Below, piece after piece: positions 1 through 6,232 of a stretch of DNA of 8,288 nt. Numbering within the stretch: position 1 is the stretch's first letter; the number at the start of each line of letters is the position of its first letter. This stretch comes from Synechococcales cyanobacterium PMM_0036 (lineage in GTDB: Bacteria > Cyanobacteriota > Cyanobacteriia > Elainellales > Elainellaceae). The notes beneath the pieces are model-generated. The model was not told where the DNA came from and ran no database searches. It saw only the letters and a list, made by a program, of their open reading frames with translations. The position numbers were made by a program, and so were the translations under genes. The stretch lies in contig CASBQM010000578.1 in assembly GCA_949127645.1 (NCBI GenBank), positions 1 through 8,288 of the forward strand, written 5' to 3'.

Positions 1-19
1 ACCGTAGATTTGGTATAAG

Positions 20-775
20 TCATGGGGCAGTAGGAATTGCAGCAGAATCACCGGGAGCGAGAGAACCAACTTGACTGAGCTGTTCTTGCAGCCAAGTATT
101 AAAGCATTCAGTTAATAGACGGCGACGCATTGCATCGTCCATTTGAGCAGGAATAAACTTTTCTAACCGAACTAGCACCAGCCATTCACCCACGCGAGTT
201 GGGGGATTAATTTGCCCAGGCTGACTTAAAGATAAGAGCTGCGCCAAGATGGGATGGGGGACGCTCAGCTCGACAGGTCCAATCAGACCGTCAGTTTGCG
301 CCTCTGGGCCTTGAGAATAAGTTCGGGCTAGCTCTGCAAAAGACTGTTCGCCTTCTAGAATGCGGAAGTAAAGCTCTTGAGCTGTTCCTACATCTTGCGT
401 ACGAATAAGCGAATAAATCACGCGATCGAGCTGATTTTTGCGGCTCAAGAAATAGGACTCTAGCTTAGATCCCCAGGTGGATTGCTTGAATTTTTCAATT
501 CTCAATTCACGGGTTGACAGCGACTCTAGCTGAGCTTGCACCATGCCATATCGCCCTAACCAGGCTTGCCGTTCTTCATCATTCGTAATCTGATTTTGAG
601 TATAGAACTGCTGGGCAGCACTCGTGCTTTCTTCCAAATCGCACTCAATGCTAGCAATGGCCTGATCAATCAAAATCTCTTGCACAAACTGTGGCAGCAT
701 TTGATAGCCTGCCATTAAGGGCAGCATCTCGTCAGCCGTGATCGATCGACCCGCTATTTGTAAAACGACAGACAT
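20..775 (-). CDS. Parvulin-type (PpiC) peptidyl-prolyl cis-trans isomerase, cytoplasmic
   Basis: A 251-residue protein predicted to catalyse cis-trans isomerisation of Xaa-Pro bonds. Residues 1-105 are a mostly helical SurA_N/trigger-factor-like region. Residues 118-206 read as a parvulin domain, with an FAELARTYSQGPEAQTDG stretch (146-163), a GPVELSVPHP segment and a closing GEWLVLVRLEKF strand. The C-terminal tail (238-251) is short and rich in Ala and Pro. There is no signal peptide or membrane segment, so unlike SurA or PrsA it should act in the cytoplasm. The ATG start is supported by GAGAGG (788-793) about 12 nt upstream. From family knowledge, cyanobacterial proteins of this type are often encoded beside C39-peptidase ABC exporters and HlyD-like adaptors; the next gene in its direction lies outside the window, so this link is unproven here. 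The family call is solid; the substrate is unknown. Confidence 0.88.
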   Translation of the reverse strand: MSVVLQIAGRSITADEMLPLMAGYQMLPQFVQEILIDQAIASIECDLEESTSAAQQFYTQNQITNDEERQAWLGRYGMVQAQLESLSTRELRIEKFKQSTWGSKLESYFLSRKNQLDRVIYSLIRTQDVGTAQELYFRILEGEQSFAELARTYSQGPEAQTDGLIGPVELSVPHPILAQLLSLSQPGQINPPTRVGEWLVLVRLEKFIPAQMDDAMRRRLLTECFNTWLQEQLSQVGSLAPGDSAAIPTAP

Positions 776-884
776 CTTGAAATGTATCCTCTCGAAACGT
801 ATTGCCCAGCAGTTCAGGTATGAGCCACATCATTACTTTGCCCTAATTCTCCAGCAATGAAACAGTTGTGGCAATTTGTTTAAT

Positions 885-896
885 CTCAATATTGAG
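885..896. promoter_or_regulatory. 12-bp perfect palindrome CTCAATATTGAG, possible operator
   Basis: Perfect two-fold symmetry with no spacer, lying 110 bp upstream of the isomerase start. The core AATATTGA also occurs at both ends of the other divergent intergenic region (6329-6336 and 6739-6746). A palindrome of this length is expected by chance roughly once in 4 kb, so function is only a possibility. Confidence 0.3.
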
Positions 897-1022
897 TTTT
901 ATGTTTGTTTTGAAAACTGAATTTTCTGACCTTCTTTAAGAGTATTTAATAAATCTCTAAAGACCCGATCGAGCGCTAGATCACTATTCAGGGCTTTAAC
1001 CATCAATTATGCACAAGCTCAG

Positions 1023-1038
1023 TATGGCTCAAGCCATA
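1023..1038. promoter_or_regulatory. 16-bp inverted repeat TATGGCTCAAGCCATA, possible operator
   Basis: Two perfect 7-bp arms separated by only 2 bp, the shape of a binding site for a dimeric helix-turn-helix regulator. Its last base is shared with a second short inverted repeat, AGGAACTTCCT (1038-1048). It lies between divergent genes, about 250 bp from the isomerase start and 290 bp from the phosphoesterase start. No regulator family can be assigned. Confidence 0.35.
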
Positions 1039-1183
1039 GGAACTTCCTTAAACTTAGAATCAGGTGATCGCAGATCATAATACAAAATAAATAAACATCA
1101 CATCAATTTGCTTCTGGTTAAGATTCTCACAAGTCTCGGTTTCGTTTCTGAAAGCGGCACTGTGTAACCCTTTCTAGAAAATA

Positions 1184-1205
1184 GTTATCCTATTTGCAAG
1201 ATAAC
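1184..1205. promoter_or_regulatory. Inverted repeat GTTATC-N10-GATAAC
   Basis: Perfect 6-bp arms with a 10-bp spacer, giving 16 bp between arm centres. It is directly preceded by the 10-bp palindrome TTTCTAGAAA (1171-1180) and followed by a longer hairpin (1212-1240). The arms overlap one copy of the repeated heptamer TAACCCT. It could be a regulator site or part of a folded leader of the phosphoesterase mRNA. Confidence 0.3.
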
Positions 1206-1211
1206 CCTCCG

Positions 1212-1240
1212 TCTTTATGAGACTCATATCTTCATAAAGA
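1212..1240. promoter_or_regulatory. 9-bp-arm inverted repeat upstream of the phosphoesterase
   Basis: Arms TCTTTATGA (1212-1220) and TCATAAAGA (1232-1240) are perfect complements around an 11-nt loop, with 20 bp between arm centres. A competing smaller hairpin is nested in it: TATGA (1216-1220), GAC, TCATA (1224-1228). No T-run follows, so a factor-independent terminator is unlikely. It sits 89 bp before the phosphoesterase ATG, so an operator or structured 5' leader is more plausible. Confidence 0.4.
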
Positions 1241-1329
1241 TAGGAGACAACAGTGTTGTTTGGATGACACAGGGTAGGGCTGCTTCCTTTGCTAGGCTGG
1301 AGTGACCGCTCAGGAGAAGACTCAGCGTC

Positions 1330-2244
1330 ATGCATAAACTATTGTCAGGAGCTTTGAGGGTCGATCGCCTCTCCATCGAGATTGCTGGGCTACCTACGGC
1401 TCTGGATGGAACGACGATCGTGCAACTCTCGGATCTGCACTTTGACGGGCTGCGATTGTCTGATCAAATGTTGGGAGCGGCGATCGCTGCCTCTAATCAA
1501 GTCAATCCAGATCTAGTTGTTTTGACTGGAGATTACGTCACAGATGATCCCAGTCCGATCGAGGAGCTGGCTTTGCGACTCCAGCAGTTGAAAAGCCGAT
1601 TGGGAATCTATGCAGTGCTAGGCAACCATGACATTTATCCCAACGGCTCTAAAGAAAAAGTGAGTTCCGCCCTAACTCAAGCAGGAATTCGAGTGCTGTG
1701 GAATCAAATTGCTTATCCTTTCGGTCAAGGATTGCCGATCGTGGGTCTGGCAGACCTTTGGTCGCGGGAGTTTAACCCCGCGATCGCCCTATCTCAACTT
1801 GATCCCTCTGTGCCCCGAATTGTCTTGTCCCATAACCCTGACAGCGCGGCGAAACTCCAAACCTGGCGGGTAGATTTACAGCTATCAGGGCATACTCACG
1901 GGGGGCAAATTGTCATACCGGGTCTAGGCCCTGTCCCAACTTGGTATCAAACAGTTCGCCGCTCTGTGCCTAAGCGGCTACGGGGCTGGATTCCCTATAT
2001 GCGTGAAGAACATCACAAAGTTGTCCTGCACTGGGAATGGGCACAGGGGTTTCACTACGTGGGAGACAACGGTTTGTACGTCAATCGCGGTCTGGGAACC
2101 TATCTGCCGGGACGGCTATTTTGTCCACCCGAAGTCACCGTCATCACTCTGGTAACGCAATCCAATAGCCCAACGATCGCTTCGCCTCGATTAACGGCTT
2201 CGTCTCGCTTGCAGCCCAAACGGATCAGTCGTCTGGCAATTTAA
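1330..2244 (+). CDS. Calcineurin-like metallophosphoesterase (YkuE/YaeI-type)
   Basis: A 304-residue di-metal phosphohydrolase. All signature motifs are present in order: DLHFD (35-39, metal ligands D35 and H37), GDYV (67-70, D68), GNHD (98-101, N99 and catalytic H100), SHNPD (H168) and GHTHGG (187-192, H188 and H190). The ending GLYVNRGLGTYLPGRLFCPPEVTVI-type segment (248-272) is typical of this family. Residues about 205-245 (WYQ...REEHHK...WEWAQG) look longer than in short bacterial YkuE proteins. No signal peptide or membrane span is visible, so it is probably cytoplasmic or peripheral. The Ser/Arg-rich tail (277-304) is not part of the fold. AGGAGA (1312-1317) lies 12 nt before the ATG. 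The substrate cannot be read from sequence; YaeI and YkuE relatives are phosphodiesterase-like. It is convergent with the wzc-like gene and probably not part of that operon. Confidence 0.92.
   Translation: MHKLLSGALRVDRLSIEIAGLPTALDGTTIVQLSDLHFDGLRLSDQMLGAAIAASNQVNPDLVVLTGDYVTDDPSPIEELALRLQQLKSRLGIYAVLGNHDIYPNGSKEKVSSALTQAGIRVLWNQIAYPFGQGLPIVGLADLWSREFNPAIALSQLDPSVPRIVLSHNPDSAAKLQTWRVDLQLSGHTHGGQIVIPGLGPVPTWYQTVRRSVPKRLRGWIPYMREEHHKVVLHWEWAQGFHYVGDNGLYVNRGLGTYLPGRLFCPPEVTVITLVTQSNSPTIASPRLTASSRLQPKRISRLAI
1480..1487. repeat. HIP1 palindrome GCGATCGC (first of six)
   Basis: Exact copies lie at 1480-1487, 1780-1787, 2760-2767, 4461-4468, 6180-6187 and 6973-6980, all within coding sequence. The octamer is characteristically enriched in many cyanobacterial genomes and is the best compositional hint to the source of this DNA. 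Confidence 0.9.
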
Positions 2245-2258
2245 GGGTTTTGTTACGA

Positions 2259-2298
2259 GAGATTCAAGTGAGCTTCTAGGAAAGCCCATTTGAATCTC
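2259..2298. terminator. Hairpin between convergent genes, probable bidirectional terminator
   Basis: Arms GAGATTCAAGTG (2259-2270) and CATTTGAATCTC (2287-2298) pair over 12 bp with one G-T pair, then after one mismatch GCTT (2272-2275) pairs with AAGC (2282-2285), leaving a 6-nt loop. It fills the gap between the phosphoesterase stop (2242-2244) and the minus-strand wzc-like stop (2299-2301), so it abuts the latter directly. Neither side has a strong T-run, so it may instead stabilise 3' ends or work with another factor. Confidence 0.6.
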
Positions 2299-4584
2299 CT
2301 AATTTCCTCTCCGGCTGATGTTGGGGTTGTAGCTGCTGTAGACATTATTTGGGCTGTTGTGTTCTCGAAGATAGTTTGTCACCAGATTTACTTCAGGAGC
2401 ATGGAGAGCGATCAGCTTGTTCAGCACCCGCTCAAGAGCAGTTCGGTTGGTTTTACCTGCTGCAATCACCATCAGAATTTCATCGACATGGGTGGTTAGG
2501 AAGCTAGCGTCCGTCAAGCCAAACAAGTGCGAGGTGTCATAAATCACCAGGTCATATTTAGATTGAAACTGCTCCATGAGGAACTGCATCCGATCGCTTC
2601 CTAGCAGCCGCGCCGCGCCGGCAACAGAAGGACCCGCAGGCAACACAAACAGATTCTCAGACAGCGTTACTAGCCTCAGATCATCTGGGTTGCGATTGCT
2701 GGTCAACAGATCGCTTAATCCTTCCTTGTTTTGTAGATTCAGCCGAGTATGAATTTGTGGCGATCGCATATTGGTATCAATCAGCAGCACCCGCTGATTG
2801 GCTCCGGCTGCCGTTTGAGCCAAATAAAGGGCGATTGTGGTTTTGCCGTCTCCTTCTTGCGCCGAGCAGACCATGAGCGATCGAATGGGTGGCTCAGCAA
2901 GACGAATATTGGAATACAAGTCGCTAAATGCCTCGCGGAAAGAAGCCGTTTCTAGCCGACTCTCCTCCTCTCTGGCAGTATCAAATCCGACCGGAAAATC
3001 AAGCGACTGTTTTGCTCCTCTTGAGAAGGGAATAATGCCAATCAGAGGCATTTGCACTGCTTCTTGAATATCCTCGACGGTGTAAAAAACGTTGCGCGAC
3101 TTTTCGCGTAACAGCGCCAAAAGCGTTCCCAAAATTAGACCTAATCCAGCGCCAGCAATAATTAAGTTCGAGGCTTTGCTGGGTACAGATTGAGGAGTGC
3201 CTTCTGCATTCCGAGGAATTGAGGGCTTAGAAATCACTTCCCAAGGCTTCTGGGTCTGAGCCGATTCAACTCGCAGAGTTTCTCGCTGAGTTTGCAGACG
3301 ATTTAGCGTCTGAGTTGAGATTTCTAGCTCTCGGCTCAAATCCGCATAGCGACGAGCAACGGCTGGAAACTGCTGAAGTTTACGCTCAGCATCGCCTCTA
3401 GACTGGCTAATCTCTTGATTACGAACCTCCAGAATTTGAATCTGGTTAGCGGTAGCCACAAGTTGCTGAATTAGCCCTAAGCGGATTTCGTTTTGATAAG
3501 GCGTGACTTTATCTTGCGAACCACCCGGCAAATTCTGTCTCAAGATGCCTTTGATTTGCTCATCACGCAGCTTTTCTAGATTCTTTTTGCGCTCTAGCAG
3601 AGCCGAAACTACAGGGCTAGCGTCATTGAATCTCGCTCGCTCGATCGCCAACTGTGCGTCAAGCTCTTGCATGGCTCCCAGAGTAGCCTGATAGTTAGGA
3701 TCTTGACTCACGACAGAGGCAGCAAGAGCTTCGGGGGGAGACAACTGTAGCTGTCGCTGGAGGCTATCATAGAGCGTTTTTTGCTCCTTTAGCTCACGTT
3801 GACTGGCTGACTGCTCCGTAGAAATGGCGTTAATTTGCCCTGAGATCTGTCCGCCTTGCGCCACTGGATCGATCAGACCATACTGCTGCTGAAGCCGCTG
3901 CAATTCATCTTGAACCTTACTAACTCGCTGCTGAATCTCAGGGAGCTGATCCTCAATGAACTTAATGCCCTGACTATAGCTGTCTTTACGATTATTCAAA
4001 CTGTACTGTAAGTACTGATCAGCCGTGACCTGCAAGACTTCCTGCACCCGACCCGGATCGCCGCCTCTATAAATAACCTTAATAATCTTGGTTGGATCAG
4101 GCGCGTCTTGATCAACCAACCGTTCCACAGTTAACCCCGTGCGCAGCTCCTCAGCAGAAAAGTCTGGATATTTCTTTTGAACTTCCTGGGCAATAGAGTC
4201 TAGCTGCTGGGGATTTTGTAAAATTTGAAGCTGGGTAGGATAATCTAATGTGAACGTATCACGACCTGGAACAGCACCATCTGTGCGAGTCACCGTCAGA
4301 GGATCAACGCTTCTAGCCGCATTGGTCACGGGTTCAACCAAAAGCTGAAAATCGCCTTGATAAGAAGGCGGAATATTGATGGCGTTGAGCGCAGCTGCAC
4401 CTGCTACAACGGTTGCCACTCCCGCAATTAGCAAAGATTGGCGCTGCATTGTTCTGCCTAGCGATCGCAGATTTAGCCCTTTATTCGGTGGATTATCCAG
4501 ATCATCGGATTCAGTCTGCGGCGAATGAATAAGCGATCGACTCCGCTTAGGGGATAGGGCTTGAGATGTCTGTTCTGTCTCCAT
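2299..4584 (-). CDS. wzc: Wzc/GumC-type polysaccharide co-polymerase with degenerate tyrosine-kinase-like domain
   Basis: A 761-residue inner-membrane protein (from ATG at 4584) of the Wzz/BY-kinase fusion family, which sets chain length and couples polymerisation to the Wza exit channel. Order: cytoplasmic N-terminus; membrane span about 49-70; periplasmic Wzz-like part (YQGDFQLLVEP) with long Gln/Glu-rich coiled coils about 195-440; second span about 472-493; cytoplasmic P-loop domain. Walker A is SAQEGDGKTT (574-583, K581). Walker A' is LLIDTNMRSP (600-609), where the family usually has D-x-D; here the second Asp is Asn605. Walker B DLVIYDTSH (678-686) lacks the usual SPP/TPP. The E-x2-R-x2-R oligomerisation motif reads E551-x2-S554-x2-Y557. 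Only Y749 and Y752 remain where a tyrosine cluster is expected. A GTG start at 4614 (771 residues) is possible, but the ATG has GAGG 5 nt upstream. It lies downstream of the wza-like gene on the same strand. Confidence 0.9.
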   Translation of the reverse strand: METEQTSQALSPKRSRSLIHSPQTESDDLDNPPNKGLNLRSLGRTMQRQSLLIAGVATVVAGAAALNAINIPPSYQGDFQLLVEPVTNAARSVDPLTVTRTDGAVPGRDTFTLDYPTQLQILQNPQQLDSIAQEVQKKYPDFSAEELRTGLTVERLVDQDAPDPTKIIKVIYRGGDPGRVQEVLQVTADQYLQYSLNNRKDSYSQGIKFIEDQLPEIQQRVSKVQDELQRLQQQYGLIDPVAQGGQISGQINAISTEQSASQRELKEQKTLYDSLQRQLQLSPPEALAASVVSQDPNYQATLGAMQELDAQLAIERARFNDASPVVSALLERKKNLEKLRDEQIKGILRQNLPGGSQDKVTPYQNEIRLGLIQQLVATANQIQILEVRNQEISQSRGDAERKLQQFPAVARRYADLSRELEISTQTLNRLQTQRETLRVESAQTQKPWEVISKPSIPRNAEGTPQSVPSKASNLIIAGAGLGLILGTLLALLREKSRNVFYTVEDIQEAVQMPLIGIIPFSRGAKQSLDFPVGFDTAREEESRLETASFREAFSDLYSNIRLAEPPIRSLMVCSAQEGDGKTTIALYLAQTAAGANQRVLLIDTNMRSPQIHTRLNLQNKEGLSDLLTSNRNPDDLRLVTLSENLFVLPAGPSVAGAARLLGSDRMQFLMEQFQSKYDLVIYDTSHLFGLTDASFLTTHVDEILMVIAAGKTNRTALERVLNKLIALHAPEVNLVTNYLREHNSPNNVYSSYNPNISRRGN

Positions 4585-4589
4585 GTTGA

Positions 4590-4593
4590 CCTC
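4590..4593 (-). promoter_or_regulatory. Ribosome binding site deciding the wzc-like start
   Basis: Read on the minus strand, AGAGG-TCAAC precedes the ATG at 4584, so GAGG sits 5 nt before it. The upstream in-frame GTG (4614) has only a GGA directly touching it, too close for good initiation. This favours the shorter 761-residue form. Confidence 0.6.
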
Positions 4594-4627
4594 TGTCTCG
4601 CTTAAGTAACCCACTCCAAAAAAATAC

Positions 4628-4646
4628 GAGTTGCTAGTGTCAACTC
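4628..4646 (-). promoter_or_regulatory. Inverted repeat GAGTTG-N7-CAACTC in the wzc leader
   Basis: Perfect 6-bp arms around a 7-nt spacer, 44 bp upstream of the preferred ATG and 14 bp upstream of the alternative GTG. It could be an operator overlapping a promoter or a leader hairpin. Short arms make chance occurrence quite possible. Confidence 0.3.
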
Positions 4647-4688
4647 AGGCTTAACGCTTGGAAAGTGGCGTGGACTCTCCATAAGCCT

Positions 4689-4720
4689 TGAACCCTAAAG
4701 CCTCTGAACCCTAAAGCTGA
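4689..4720. repeat. Two-copy 16-bp tandem repeat upstream of wzc-like gene
   Basis: The 13-mer TGAACCCTAAAGC occurs at 4689-4701 and 4705-4717, giving a 16-bp period; a degenerate AAGCCT piece precedes it at 4683-4688. Neighbouring copies on the same face at about 1.5 helical turns could be regulator half-sites. It is far too short to be a CRISPR array. Confidence 0.55.
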
Positions 4721-4948
4721 TTAAAGTCAATAATCTTCAGGGGTTGTTTTATACCTGTTCAGCATTCGCTACAGCAGGCTTTCTTCTTTTTTCGATTTGC
4801 TGCACTCTAAAAATTTGCTGGCAGTTTAACCCTGTTCCTAAACTGTAACCTGTAAGACAACCACCGCTTCATTGAAATTGACATTTACTCAACTTGATAC
4901 AGGGGCATAGTTTTAAGTTCCAGTCATTCTACTCATTTCAAATACTTT

Positions 4949-6232
4949 CTAATCACCGACATTGAAGATGTCAAAAATCCTCCCTACAACATTGTTGACA
5001 GGACCAAAGACATCGTCCAGAAAGTCTCTCACTCCAGTCAGTCCAGAACGCCCAACAATAATGGTGTCGCCATCTCGAAGGGAGGGATTGGTTTCCTCGC
5101 TGATGCCAGATGCCAAATCAATCTTGACGGTTCGTCGTACGGCTGTACCGTCTGTATTGAGACGAACTAAATCAACTCGGCTGGTTCTGGCTCTCCGCTT
5201 GTCAAATCCTCCAGCAGAGAGCAATGCCTGATTTAGAGAAGTATTGGGCGACACCTCAACAATTCCGGGGTTGGCAACCTCTCCCACTACGCTAACTCGC
5301 ATAGTTGCTGGCGCAAAACTTGCTGAACCAATAACCAATGCCTCATCAGGACTGATCGTTTCGGCTTTAGGAATAATTAGCGTATCTCGGTCTCGAAGCG
5401 TAATGTCTTGGCTAATTTGACCTGTCCTCAGCAGTTCCCATAGGTTTAAGTCAATGAGCTGCTCTGAACCATTGGGGATAGGGCGACGAATTTGAATCTG
5501 ACGGAGGTTAGCAAGCTGCGTAATTCCACCTGCCGACTGAATAGCCTGTGTCACGGTTGGCCATTGACTGGCGGCTCCACCCCCTGCTACTCCTGCTTCT
5601 CCTACCAAGATTTGATTCGTTGTCCCGGCTGGGCTAATGATGTAAGAACCTGGTCGCTTGACTTCGCCTACAACGCTAATCCTGAGCGTCCGAGCAGTCA
5701 GCAGATTTACCGTAATCCGTGGGTCTCGAATATAGGGGGCATAGGCAGTTGTCAGCTTGCTAGAAGCCTGTTCAAGACTTAGCCCTTGAAGTGAAGTTCT
5801 GCCCACCCAAGGGAGATTAATTGAGCCATCGACTAGGATGGTATAGTTTCCATTCGCGCCGCTCAACTCAGGAACATCGAAAATATCAACGCCAATTTGA
5901 TCGCCTGCTCCCAACAGGTAAGTATCTTCGCCAGAGGTCGTTGACGCTTGGGAAGGAGGAATTAGCGTACGGTTGGGTACAGCATTGGGGGCGAGTCCGG
6001 GCACTGGAACCGGACTCACAGCAGAGCCAGGAACTCCCTCTGAGAAAGGTATTGTTCTTTGCGGTTGGGCTGAGGAAGGCGAACCCACAGGAGCCGGAGT
6101 AGCAGGTATTTGTGTTATGCCCGGAGTAGCTGAGGTCTGGGCAAATCCGGGAGCAACACTAATGGCTGAGGTCAAAGCGGCGATCGCCAAGCCAAGGGCT
6201 GGCTGGAGCGCTTTCCCTAATTGAATTGACAT
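4949..6232 (-). CDS. wza: Wza-type SLBB polysaccharide export protein, outer membrane
   Basis: Periplasmic/outer-membrane exit channel for exopolysaccharide. Chosen start is ATG at 6232 (427 residues, MSIQLGKALQ), because a signal peptide begins there: a hydrophobic stretch LGLAIAALTSAISVA ending GFAQ, with likely cleavage near residue 32. A longer form from 6328 (459 residues) would place 32 charged residues before the signal peptide; neither start has a clear ribosome site. A Pro/Ser/Thr-rich linker (about 33-98) follows, then the Poly_export domain starting YLLGAGDQI (105-113) with VDGSINLPWVG and DPRITVNL. Two SLBB domains start at LRISVVGEVKRPG (183-195) and MRVSVVGEVANPG (311-323), the second with LRDGDTIIVGRS. 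The C-terminal VRDFLDDVFGPVNNVVGRIF helix could correspond to the Wza membrane-spanning helix. No cysteine is present, so it lacks the lipobox of E. coli Wza. Partner: the wzc-like gene just downstream. Confidence 0.92.
   Translation of the reverse strand: MSIQLGKALQPALGLAIAALTSAISVAPGFAQTSATPGITQIPATPAPVGSPSSAQPQRTIPFSEGVPGSAVSPVPVPGLAPNAVPNRTLIPPSQASTTSGEDTYLLGAGDQIGVDIFDVPELSGANGNYTILVDGSINLPWVGRTSLQGLSLEQASSKLTTAYAPYIRDPRITVNLLTARTLRISVVGEVKRPGSYIISPAGTTNQILVGEAGVAGGGAASQWPTVTQAIQSAGGITQLANLRQIQIRRPIPNGSEQLIDLNLWELLRTGQISQDITLRDRDTLIIPKAETISPDEALVIGSASFAPATMRVSVVGEVANPGIVEVSPNTSLNQALLSAGGFDKRRARTSRVDLVRLNTDGTAVRRTVKIDLASGISEETNPSLRDGDTIIVGRSGLTGVRDFLDDVFGPVNNVVGRIFDIFNVGD

Larger units (their letters stand above)
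776..1329. other. Gene-free divergent intergenic region with many palindromes
   Basis: This 554-bp stretch separates the divergently transcribed isomerase and phosphoesterase genes and should hold both promoters. I see no convincing coding frame, tRNA or known small RNA. It is AT-rich and contains several perfect or near-perfect inverted repeats: 885-896, 907-917, 967-982 (one mismatched pair), 1023-1038, 1038-1048, 1065-1077, 1171-1180, 1184-1205 and 1212-1240. The heptamer TAACCCT occurs at 1165-1171 and again at 1202-1208. I cannot place -35/-10 elements with confidence. Confidence 0.6.
4585..4948. other. Intergenic region between wza-like and wzc-like genes
   Basis: This 364-bp stretch lies between two genes of the same direction, long for a tight operon, so the wzc-like gene may have its own promoter. 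It contains a tandem 16-bp repeat (4689-4720), a GAGTTG/CAACTC inverted repeat (4628-4646) and a motif resembling one upstream of wza (4824-4837). I see no convincing terminator after the wza-like stop and no small gene. Confidence 0.5.

Noticed and set aside
1330..2244. Assigning the phosphoesterase to lipid A (LpxH/LpxG) or nucleotide signalling
   Set aside because: The metal-binding motifs are generic and neighbours give no substrate hint.
2290..3691. Plus-strand open frames opposite wzc (62-76 codons)
   Set aside because: No domain or ribosome site; they mirror the codons of the minus-strand gene.
4585..4614. GTG start at 4614 for the wzc-like gene
   Set aside because: Poorly placed ribosome site compared with GAGG 5 nt before the ATG at 4584; kept only as an alternative.
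4689..4720. Repeat pair considered as CRISPR
   Set aside because: Only two 13-bp copies 3 bp apart, with no spacers and no cas genes.
5492..6224. Several plus-strand open frames opposite wza (96, 93 and 83 codons)
   Set aside because: Low-quality translations with no family features, complementary to the clear SLBB protein.
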